The notes under the pieces were generated by a model, which saw nothing but the letters and a program-made list of their open reading frames with translations, did no database searches and was not told the DNA's origin. 52,420 bases of DNA. Source: an uncultured Lentisphaerota bacterium. GTDB taxonomy: Bacteria; Verrucomicrobiota; Kiritimatiellia; RFP12; UBA1067. Of this stretch, positions 8,208-15,355 are shown in pieces (position 1 is the stretch's first letter; every line of letters begins with the position of its first letter). The stretch spans positions 1 to 52,420 of the forward strand of contig ONRL01000006.1 of the NCBI GenBank assembly GCA_900320225.1, written 5' to 3'. A program made the translations under genes and the position numbers.

Positions 8208-11168
8208 CTACTTCAACAACACCGCCACGCGCTCCGGGAACTTCCGGTAATCCTCGATCTCGATGTAGTCGAGCCCCTTGAGGCGCACGTGGCTGTCGCC
8301 GCCGCCGTCCCCGAAATCGTCCCCGATGAAGATGATCTCGTCGCGCGCGTAGCCGTGCTCCCGCGCGTAGGTCATCACGCAGTCGTACTTGTTGTACTGC
8401 GGGCCGGCGAAGTCGAAGGACGAGCTCCCGCCAATGAACACGGAGTAGTCCTTGAACACCTCGCACACCTCCGCGTACATCGCGCGCCGCTTCGCCTTGT
8501 CCGGGTCGAACGCCATCTTCATCTCCTTCGGCGGCGTCGTGCCGAGCAGGCCGAACGTCACCATCCCCGAGGCGTGGAACTCAATCGGGTTGCCGTAGTA
8601 CTTCGTGTAGCCGTATTTCGCGCGCAGACGGTCCGTCTCGCGACGGAAGAACGCCTGATCCACCTGGTTCGTCACCTGGCGCACGATGCGGAACTCGCCG
8701 TCCACCATCTTCGACTCCTGCATGCCGTAGTTCGCGAGGATGTCGATCGGGAAGTTCCCCATCTGACGGTAGATGCGCGGCGCGTTGCCCGCCCCCACCA
8801 TGATGCACTTGTAGCGCTTCATCAGCTCACGCAACGTCGCGAGGTTCTCCGGCGGCGGCGCGCTGCGGTGCTGACAGAGCGTCGCGTCGAGGTCAAGGCA
8901 CACGAGGCGCTTCTTCGCGCCCTTGTAGACGAGCGCGGGCGCCGTGGCCGCGAGCTTCGCGTCCGTCGGCGCGGGCGCAGCGGACGTCATCTCGAAGACG
9001 AGCTCGCCGCCTGCGGCAACCTGCTCGTGCGCAAGCTTGAAGCCGGGGAACGGCTTTCCGTTCAGCGTCACGCCCTTCACGTACTTCGCGTCGCACGAAA
9101 GACCGTCCGCACGCACCACGAGCTTCTTACCCCCTTCAAGCGACAGCTCCGCGCGAGGGATCTGCGGCGCGCCGAGCACGTAGCCGTCGCCGCACGGGTT
9201 GAAGGGATAGAACCCGAGCGCGCTGAACACGTACCACGCGCTCATCTGCCCGCAGTCGTCGTTGCCGCACAGGCCGTCCGGCTTGTTGAGATAGAACTTG
9301 TCGAACACCTCGCGCACAAGCTCGGCCGTGCGGTGCGGACGCCCCGCGTAGGGGTAGAAGTAGACGACGTGGTGGCTCGGTTCGTTGCCGTGCGCGTACT
9401 GTCCGATGAGGCCCGTCACGTCGAGGACGAATCCCGCCCCCTCGGTCTTCTCCGGCTGCACGAAGAGCGCGTCGAGCTGCTTCGCGAATCCCGCCGCGCC
9501 GCCGAACATCGAGACGAGTCCCTCGGGGTCCTGCATCACGTGCCAGGTGTACTGCCAGGCGTTGCCCTCCGTGAAGTCGTTCGCCGTGCCCGCGCCGTGT
9601 CCGAGGCGCGCGGGGTCGAACGGCGTGCGCCACGCGCCCTTCGTGTCGCGCCCGCGCACGAGGCCGAGCGACTTGTCGAACACGTTGCGCCAGTTCGCGG
9701 ACCGCTTGCGGAAGAACGCCGCATCCTCCTTCTTGCCGAGCTTCTCCGCCATCTGCGCGGCACACCAGTCATCGTAGGCGCACTCGAGCGTGCGCGACAC
9801 GCTCTCGCCCTTGATCTCGTCGAACGGGTAGTAGCCGTACTTGTCGAGCAGGTCCCAGCGCTCCTTGCGGCGGCCGTCGTGCTTCTCGCGCAGGGAGTTG
9901 CGGATCGCCTCGTACGCCTCGGCGGGGTCGAACCCGCCGAAGCCCTTCAGGTAGGCGTCCACGATCGCCGGCACGGAGTGCGTGCCGATCATGCACTGGT
10001 TGTCCTTGCCCCAGAGCGTCCAGATCGGCAGGTAGCCCGCCGCCTTGTGGTGCTCCACCATCGAGGAGATGAACCCCGGCACGTACTCGGGCGCAAGGAG
10101 CGTGTAGAGCGGATGCGCGGCGCGGAAGGTGTCCCACAGCGAGAGCGTGGAGTAGTAGTGGCCAAGCGGGGCTGTGCGCACCTGGTTGTCCGCGCCGCGG
10201 TAGCGTCCGTCGACGTCCGCGATGTCGTTCGGGTGGATGAAGAGGTGGTAGAGCGCGGTGTAGAGGTTTACCAGCTGGTCGGCGTCGCCCTCCGCCCGCA
10301 CGCGGCCGAGGAGGTCGTTCCACTTCGCGCGCGCCTGCGCGCGCACGCCGTCGAAGTCCCAGCCGGGGATCTCCGCGGCGAGGTTGCGGCGGGCGCCCGC
10401 CAAATCGACGGAGGAGAGCGCCACCTTCATGTACAGCGTGCCGCCCGCCGGCACGTCGAAGTCGAAGACGCGCCGCACGGCCTTCTCGGCGGAATCCTGC
10501 TTCGGCAGCTCCGTGACGCCCGTCGCCGCCTGGCTGAACTCCACCACGTAGGAGAACTCGCGGTCCACCCACAGACGGTTGCGGTTGCGTCCCGTCACGC
10601 GCACGTTACCCTCGACCTCGGACGACGCCTCGACGACGTGCGTGTGCAGCGCCTTTGGGTTGCTCACGATGCCCCACTGCGGATCCACGAGCACGTGCGC
10701 GCCTGCGCGCAGGAACGTGAAGCGGTAGATCGCCGCATGCGGCGCCACCGTCACCTCCACCTTCACGCCGTTATCCGCGAGCGTCACGCCGTAGTAGCCC
10801 GGCGTCGCGGTCTCCGTCGCTTTCGCGAACGCGCTCGCGTACGTCTTGCGGTCGCGCGCGCCGGCGTAGGGCATCACGAGGATGTCGCCGAGGTCGGGAC
10901 ACCCCGTGCCGCTGAGGTGCGTCTGCGAGAAGCCGAGGATGGTCGTGTCGGCGTCGCGGTAGCCGCTCGTGTAGTTCCAGCTGAAGTTGCCGGTGTCGGG
11001 TCCGGACTGCACGAGGCCGAATGGGTACGCCGCGGCGGCGAAGCAGTGTCCGTTGAAGGCGCAGCCGACGGACGGGTTGACATGGCGCGCGAAGTCCTCC
11101 GACGCCGCCGGAAGCGCGCATGCGAGCGCTGCGGCCAACGCCGCAGCGAAAAGGTGTTTGATGTTCAT
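8208..11168 (-). CDS. Secreted GH92 alpha-mannosidase fused to phosphomannomutase-like HAD domain
   Basis: A 986-residue protein. Residues 1-22 are a signal peptide (MNIKHLFAAALAAALACALP). Residues about 23-730 are GH92, Ca-dependent exo-alpha-mannosidases that trim mannose from glycans: GTGCPDLGDI, STLSLWDTFRAAHPL, GYLPIWTLWG, HGNEPSHHVVYFYPYAG and GNDDCGQMSAWYVFSALGFYP-type motifs are present. After an Ala/Pro linker (about 730-752), residues 753-986 form a HAD domain of the eukaryotic phosphomannomutase type: LDLDATL with Asp759/Asp761, GNPIEFHASGM, and GDDFGDGGGD with Asp950/Asp951/Asp954. GH92 proteins are normally about 740 residues; the fusion is unusual, because HAD phosphomutases are cytoplasmic. 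One continuous frame is seen. The start at 11168 is chosen for the signal peptide and the promoter spacing. Confidence 0.88.
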   Translation of the reverse strand: MNIKHLFAAALAAALACALPAASEDFARHVNPSVGCAFNGHCFAAAAYPFGLVQSGPDTGNFSWNYTSGYRDADTTILGFSQTHLSGTGCPDLGDILVMPYAGARDRKTYASAFAKATETATPGYYGVTLADNGVKVEVTVAPHAAIYRFTFLRAGAHVLVDPQWGIVSNPKALHTHVVEASSEVEGNVRVTGRNRNRLWVDREFSYVVEFSQAATGVTELPKQDSAEKAVRRVFDFDVPAGGTLYMKVALSSVDLAGARRNLAAEIPGWDFDGVRAQARAKWNDLLGRVRAEGDADQLVNLYTALYHLFIHPNDIADVDGRYRGADNQVRTAPLGHYYSTLSLWDTFRAAHPLYTLLAPEYVPGFISSMVEHHKAAGYLPIWTLWGKDNQCMIGTHSVPAIVDAYLKGFGGFDPAEAYEAIRNSLREKHDGRRKERWDLLDKYGYYPFDEIKGESVSRTLECAYDDWCAAQMAEKLGKKEDAAFFRKRSANWRNVFDKSLGLVRGRDTKGAWRTPFDPARLGHGAGTANDFTEGNAWQYTWHVMQDPEGLVSMFGGAAGFAKQLDALFVQPEKTEGAGFVLDVTGLIGQYAHGNEPSHHVVYFYPYAGRPHRTAELVREVFDKFYLNKPDGLCGNDDCGQMSAWYVFSALGFYPFNPCGDGYVLGAPQIPRAELSLEGGKKLVVRADGLSCDAKYVKGVTLNGKPFPGFKLAHEQVAAGGELVFEMTSAAPAPTDAKLAATAPALVYKGAKKRLVCLDLDATLCQHRSAPPPENLATLRELMKRYKCIMVGAGNAPRIYRQMGNFPIDILANYGMQESKMVDGEFRIVRQVTNQVDQAFFRRETDRLRAKYGYTKYYGNPIEFHASGMVTFGLLGTTPPKEMKMAFDPDKAKRRAMYAEVCEVFKDYSVFIGGSSSFDFAGPQYNKYDCVMTYAREHGYARDEIIFIGDDFGDGGGDSHVRLKGLDYIEIEDYRKFPERVAVLLK

Positions 11169-11174
11169 GCCGCT

Positions 11175-11183
11175 AGTATACCA
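11175..11183 (-). promoter_or_regulatory. Extended -10 of the GH92 gene, 6 bases from ATG
   Basis: On the minus strand TGG-TATACT ends at 11175 and the ATG begins at 11168, leaving 6 bases. Transcription starting about 7 bases past the -10 box would begin at or next to the ATG, so the mRNA may be leaderless. No ribosome-binding site is visible. Confidence 0.6.
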
Positions 11184-11220
11184 TAAATCGCCCGCGTGGA
11201 CGGAAGGCATTTTCACGGAA

Positions 11221-12414
11221 TCATTTCATCTTCACGGTGACTTTGAAGAAATTGTAGTTCGCCTCCTGTCCGGAAGGAACGACCGTCCAGTCGCCCGTGA
11301 GGAGCGACTGCCGCCCGAGAATCGTATAGATGCGCTTGGCGGCCTCCGTCGCGGACAGCACGGGCGTCCAGGAGACGACGGGCGTGCCGCCGCTCATGGT
11401 GACCGTCGCGCGGAACACGTCGTTGACGTCCGTGGGGTCTGTCCCCGCCACGTAGTCCTGCCACACCTGCAGATCGTTGCCCGCCGCATCCTTCTTCCCC
11501 GTCGGTTTCGTGAGCGACGCGGTGAAGTCGCTGCCGAACTTCGCGGTGTACGACGGGAACCGCGACGGCCATGTGTCGGGCACCGCCGTGGATCCGCCCG
11601 TGATCTCCGTGACCACCACCACGAACCCAGAGACCTCCGTGATCGTCTCGCCGCCGTCCTCCACCACCGTCTCGTACGCCTGCAGGTAGCCGTAGTCCAC
11701 GGGCCACTTCTCCGGCACGCCCTTCACGTACGGTGCGATCCATCCGTAGGTGTTCTTGTTGATGTGCACCTTCAGGCGCTCGTACGGACCGCCCGCGTTG
11801 TACCACGGCTCGCCCAGACACGACTTCGCGGGATCGCCCGGACGGTCGACCCGCGGCGCGTTTCCGCGGAAATAGACATGCCGGAGCGAGTCGCACTTCT
11901 CAAAGCATCCCTCCCCGAGATGCGAGAGCGACGCGGGAAACGTCACGGACACCAAATTGTAGCAGTTCGAGAAGGCAAATGCCCCGATCGACTGCACGCC
12001 CTCCTCGAACACCACGTTGGTGAGCGACGTGCACCAGCAGAACGCCCGCGCGTCGATCTCGCGCATCGTGGAAGGTATGCGGACGCTTTTCAGGCTCTGG
12101 CATGTCAGGAAGCCGGCCTCCTTGATCTTCCGTACCGGCAAGCCGTCAATGTACGCGGGGATGGTCAAGTTGCCGCTGTAGCCGGTATTCGCAAGAGCAG
12201 GATAGGCCCTTGGGAACCAAATGCCCAGCGCCACGTAACTCGCGTTCGCCTCGCCCGAACGTCCGGGCTCGCACACCTTCGTGTAGTTCAGCGGCGGGTT
12301 GTCCGTGCTGTCGGCAAGGTACGGATAGAGGTCGTACGGCGGATTGACCATCGCAACCGCCGTCGCCGCGGTCATCAACAGCGCCGTCGTGAAAATATTT
12401 TTTACGAGCCTCAT
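11221..12414 (-). CDS. Secreted BspA-type leucine-rich repeat protein
   Basis: A 397-residue exported protein. Residues 1-22 are a signal peptide (MRLVKNIFTTALLMTAATAV). Residues about 95-200 contain LRR_5/BspA repeats with the pattern SLKSVRIPSTMREIDARAF, SLTNVVFEEGVQSIGAFAF, NLVSVTFPASLSHLGEG and SLRHVYFRG. The C-terminal 100 residues (WQDYVAGTDPTDVNDVF onward to FFKVTVKMK) look like a small beta domain; I believe similar tails are common on exported proteins in this lineage, perhaps for sorting, but that is inference. BspA repeats often mediate binding to surfaces or host proteins. AGGAA precedes the ATG. Confidence 0.8.
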   Translation of the reverse strand: MRLVKNIFTTALLMTAATAVAMVNPPYDLYPYLADSTDNPPLNYTKVCEPGRSGEANASYVALGIWFPRAYPALANTGYSGNLTIPAYIDGLPVRKIKEAGFLTCQSLKSVRIPSTMREIDARAFCWCTSLTNVVFEEGVQSIGAFAFSNCYNLVSVTFPASLSHLGEGCFEKCDSLRHVYFRGNAPRVDRPGDPAKSCLGEPWYNAGGPYERLKVHINKNTYGWIAPYVKGVPEKWPVDYGYLQAYETVVEDGGETITEVSGFVVVVTEITGGSTAVPDTWPSRFPSYTAKFGSDFTASLTKPTGKKDAAGNDLQVWQDYVAGTDPTDVNDVFRATVTMSGGTPVVSWTPVLSATEAAKRIYTILGRQSLLTGDWTVVPSGQEANYNFFKVTVKMK

Positions 12415-12446
12415 CTTGTTCCTTCCTTCTTCGCCAAGCAATGGAT

Positions 12447-12455
12447 ATTGTATCA
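12447..12455 (-). promoter_or_regulatory. Extended -10 of the LRR gene
   Basis: TGA-TACAAT on the minus strand, about 33 bases upstream of the ATG at 12414. No good -35 box is visible, as for other extended -10 sites here. Confidence 0.45.
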
Positions 12456-12532
12456 TAATTCTGACTTGCCGACGCGACCACGTCACCTCAATCGTGACAC
12501 CCGTCAGTGGTTGCTTCTTTAGGGTTATAAAC

Positions 12533-12715
12533 GGCCGCCCCACCCGGGGCGGCCATGACTTTCGGCATGAATGATCAACGTTCAAATCATCAACATCTTG
12601 GCGGCGCACTAACTGGGACAGCCGCCATCTTGGCGGCGCTTCAACCACCCGCCGACCACCACCGCATTTCGCAAAGTCCGCTTGGTAGGGACGGCGTTCC
12701 ACCGCCGTCCGCCCC
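12533..12715. repeat. Cluster of short palindromic repeats
   Basis: The 442-base gap 12415-12856 has no gene. It holds a 9-bp hairpin ggccgcccc/ggggcggcc (12533-12554), two copies of ccatcttggcggcgc (near 12597 and 12627), and a copy of ggtagggacggcgttcca (12686-12703) with its inverted half accgccgtccgc. The same units recur at 14630-14776, 15249-15277 and elsewhere. Confidence 0.75.
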
Positions 12716-12856
12716 TCATCCGCCGGTGGCAGTGCGAGGTGCGTGTTTGCCGGCGACAGTCCGCTCCCTGCGCACAAACAATTCCTCCACTATCCTCTCC
12801 GCACCTCAAGAGGCGCTGGGGAGGGTAGCGGAAATATGAATGATGTATCTCGCCGG

Positions 12857-13228
12857 TTAGGCGATTTCGGCGATGTTCGCCTCGGCTGCGTTCTTCTTCA
12901 CGGACTCCACGCCCGCGAGGCAGCTCTGACTGCTGGCATAGCCCTGGCTGGCAAGAATGACCTCGCCGTTACGGGCCTTGAGCCTGAATCGCGCCTTGCC
13001 GGCCTTGTCGGTGAAGACCTCGAACTTCGGGCATGTCTTCTGCTCGAAATTCTCGACCGTCTGATTCTCGACAGGCGCTTCCGGCGCGTTCTTCTTGACG
13101 CTTGCGATGCCATTTTCAAGCGAGGCGCGGCTGTTGTAGACTTCCGATGTTCCGATAACCTCGCCGTTGCCGGCCTTGAGATTGAACATCAGTCCGTCAC
13201 CGGACTTCTTGACTTCGAATGTACCCAT
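12857..13228 (-). CDS. DUF1508 (YegP-like) double-domain protein
   Basis: A 123-residue cytoplasmic protein made of two DUF1508/UPF0339 repeats. Repeat one (about 1-50) reads FEVKKSGDGLMFNLKAGNGE and ASLENGIASVKKNA; repeat two (about 66-120) reads FEVFTDKAGKARFRLKARNG and SCLAGVESVKKNA. The pattern F..D..G..RFrLka.NGEvI..S.gY.s...c..GI.SVkkNA is the family signature. The function of the family is unknown; each pair folds into a small beta-alpha unit. The ATG has an excellent AAGGAG 5 bases upstream. Confidence 0.9.
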   Translation of the reverse strand: MGTFEVKKSGDGLMFNLKAGNGEVIGTSEVYNSRASLENGIASVKKNAPEAPVENQTVENFEQKTCPKFEVFTDKAGKARFRLKARNGEVILASQGYASSQSCLAGVESVKKNAAEANIAEIA

Positions 13229-13291
13229 TTTTACTCCTTGTTTCTTGTATCTGCAACCGCGTGTAGCAACAACTATCGCGGTGTAACTTCT

Positions 13292-13300
13292 ATTATAGCA
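13292..13300 (-). promoter_or_regulatory. Extended -10 of the DUF1508 gene
   Basis: TGC-TATAAT on the minus strand, about 65 bases before the ATG. No clear -35 hexamer is present at 17 bases. Confidence 0.55.
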
Positions 13301-13429
13301 AAACCTCTCGGCTCTGCGTCGAAGAATCTTACCGGCGTGATTTGCGCACTCCCAAGAACACGGGTACTGGACATGCCGCTCCGCACTGCTGCGCGACCAC
13401 CATTCCCCCACAGCCGCCCTTCTCGCCGT

Positions 13430-13500
13430 CGGCCGCAATGAATTGCGGCCCTCCCGCATGGAGAGCCGCCGTCCCTCCGCGCCTATGGGGCACGGGAGGG
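13430..13500. repeat. Palindromic repeat remnants
   Basis: Contains ggccgcaatgaattgcggcc, a perfect inverted repeat around ATGAAT, then ctcccgcatggagagccgcc and a further gggcacgggagggc. It fills the gap between the DUF1508 promoter and the Sel1 gene stop. Confidence 0.65.
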
Positions 13501-13503
13501 CAT

Positions 13504-14604
13504 TTACTTCACGGGGTAAGGCTTGTCTTTGGCTTCCAGTGCCTGCTTGACAGGGACGGTTACCTTCGTACCGTCTGACTTGCGGAAGGTGATCGCCAAC
13601 TTCTCGGCGTCTCCGCGCAGGAGGCGCGCCTGAACTTCCTTGCCGAGAGTCAGGTCGGAGATGCCGTAGACGACAAACCACTTGCCCTTGATATCATCCG
13701 CCTCTTTCACGCCCAGTTCGTATTTGTAGGCGTGGCCGTCCACCGTCTCGCGCCACGTGGCCTTGTTGACGACAAACTCCGGCTTGGACTTGTGACGCGC
13801 CATGAACAACTTGGCCAGCACGTCCGAACGGGCGAAGGCCTCCGCATAACCAAGGCCCTCCCGCGTCGCAACAACCACAGAATAGACCTTGCGCGAAACC
13901 TTGTCCGCCTCGCATTGCGCCAACTGGTAATCGCCCTTTTCATCGAGCTTTTCCAGTTGCGCCTGGACGGACTCGGCGGACATGCCCGGCTTCAAACCAA
14001 GCGGGGCGAAGGGATCGAGTTCCCACGCGACGCCAAGTTCAGCTAGCCGTTTCCGGGCGGCGGGGTGTCCCTGCGCCGCCGCCCGGCGGAACCACTTGAC
14101 GGCCTCGGCGTGATCCTTCACGCCCCCCTCGCCGCGATCGCAGTACACTCCCAGGTTGACCTGCGCCTCGCCATATCCCTGCTCGGCTGATTTGCGGAAC
14201 CACTTCCCCGCCTCGACGGGATCCTTCTCAACACCCTCGCCGCTCATGAGACAGGACGCCAGATTGTTTTGCGCCGTCCGCTCTCCCATCTCCGCCGCCT
14301 TGCGGTACCACTTCACGGCCTCGGCGTCGTCCTTCGCCACGCCGCAACCAACGGCATAACACACGCCCAGCGAATACACGGCCTGCGCCATTCCCTGTTC
14401 CGCCGCCTTGCGGTACCACTTCACGGCCTCGGCGCCATCCTTCTCAACACCTTCGCCGTTGGAGTAGCACATGCCCAGATAGAACTGAGCTTTCGCGTTG
14501 CCCTTCTCCGCCTCCACCCGGCACGCCTTCAACGCATCTACATCCGCATCCGCCATCACGATCCCCGTGACAGCAGCTACCACAACCATCATCACTTTCT
14601 TCAT
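13504..14604 (-). CDS. Secreted Sel1-repeat protein
   Basis: A 366-residue protein with a signal peptide (about 1-18). At least four Sel1/TPR-like repeats follow from about 34 to 185, each with AQxxLGxxYxxGxGVxKDxxEAVKWYRKAAEQG; the fourth is EAQVNLGVYCDRGEGGVKD. Residues about 200-366 form a second, unrecognised domain (FAPLGLKPGMSAESVQAQLE to the end). Sel1 arrays are protein-protein scaffolds. The exported location is inferred from the signal peptide. It is not obviously in an operon, since repeat clusters lie on both sides. Confidence 0.85.
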   Translation of the reverse strand: MKKVMMVVVAAVTGIVMADADVDALKACRVEAEKGNAKAQFYLGMCYSNGEGVEKDGAEAVKWYRKAAEQGMAQAVYSLGVCYAVGCGVAKDDAEAVKWYRKAAEMGERTAQNNLASCLMSGEGVEKDPVEAGKWFRKSAEQGYGEAQVNLGVYCDRGEGGVKDHAEAVKWFRRAAAQGHPAARKRLAELGVAWELDPFAPLGLKPGMSAESVQAQLEKLDEKGDYQLAQCEADKVSRKVYSVVVATREGLGYAEAFARSDVLAKLFMARHKSKPEFVVNKATWRETVDGHAYKYELGVKEADDIKGKWFVVYGISDLTLGKEVQARLLRGDAEKLAITFRKSDGTKVTVPVKQALEAKDKPYPVK

Positions 14605-14627
14605 CGTCTCATTCCTTTCAAACTAAC

Positions 14628-14776
14628 TGGGAGAGCCGCCATCTTGGCGGCGGTCGCGGGGCGGACGGCGATGGAACGCCGTCCCTACCGCATGGAGAGC
14701 CGCCATCTTGGCGGCGCACTGGGACAACGGGCGTCCCGCCGAGCCACCCCGGGAGGGCCGCGCTGCTGCGCGGCCG
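14628..14776. repeat. Dense cluster of palindromic repeats
   Basis: About 150 bases made almost wholly of repeat units: two copies of gagccgccatcttggcggc (14641, 14697), an inverted gcggacggcgatggaacgcc unit (14672), ctgggacaacgggcgtccc (14711), and gggagggccgcgctgctg (14752). No gene fits here. It separates the Sel1 gene from the next gene. Confidence 0.8.
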
Positions 14777-14777
14777 A

Positions 14778-15170
14778 TCACTTCGCCGCTGGCTTCGCTT
14801 CAGGCTTCTTCGCCTCGGGCTTCTTCGCCTCGGGCTTCTTCGCCTCGCCCTTCGCCGCTGGCTTGGCTGGCTTCTTCGCCTCGCCCTTCTTGGCCGCCGG
14901 CTTCTTCGCCTCCGCTTTCGCGGCTGGCTTGTAGTTGGCGTGCTGCCAGCAGTACTTCTTGCCGGGTTGGGCCTTACGCTTGCAGCGCGCACCGTCTTGA
15001 GTGGTAGCAGCACACTGGCTGGCACCCTTGATGTGCTGCCAGCAGTATTGGTTGCCTTCTTCCGCTGTGCGCTTGCACTGCGCGCCGTCCTCGGTCTTCG
15101 CCGCGCACTGCGCCGCGAACGCCGCCACGGCCATCAGGCAGGCCGCCACCATGATCATCATCTTTTTCAT
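14778..15170 (-). CDS. Small secreted protein with two Cys/His zinc-like motifs and Lys-Ala-Pro tail
   Basis: A 130-residue protein with a signal peptide (MKKMMIMVAACLMAVAAFAA). Two copies of a C-x(n)-GxxCxR-x(n)-YCWQH motif follow: QCAAKTEDGAQCKR with YCWQH, and QCAATTQDGARCKR with YCWQH. Each could bind one metal through three Cys and one His. Residues about 80-130 are low-complexity AEAKKP/PAAK repeats. The Cys/His motif is known from small uncharacterised proteins. Having it in an exported protein, with disulfide-prone cysteines, is unusual. The start is chosen for the signal peptide; GGAAA precedes it. Confidence 0.78.
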   Translation of the reverse strand: MKKMMIMVAACLMAVAAFAAQCAAKTEDGAQCKRTAEEGNQYCWQHIKGASQCAATTQDGARCKRKAQPGKKYCWQHANYKPAAKAEAKKPAAKKGEAKKPAKPAAKGEAKKPEAKKPEAKKPEAKPAAK

Positions 15171-15248
15171 TGTTGTTTCCTTTCTTGGTTTGTAGAACAA
15201 AAGTTTTTGCCCTTTTTTACACACTCTCAAGAGGCAATTGCAAACCCG

Positions 15249-15277
15249 GTAGGGACGGCGTTCCATCGCCGTCCGCG
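15249..15277. repeat. Palindromic repeat copy
   Basis: gtagggacggcgttccatcg followed by ccgtccgc: the two halves gggacggcg and cgccgtccg are inverted. Same unit as at 12686 and, inverted, at 14672 and 28508. The rest of the gap 15171-15355 shows nothing recognisable. Confidence 0.75.
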
Positions 15278-15355
15278 ACCATCTTCTCGATGCCCTTGCC
15301 GACAAACCGGCAATGCACTTTCACTCCATCTATCGTTTGCATGGATCACCTTTGG

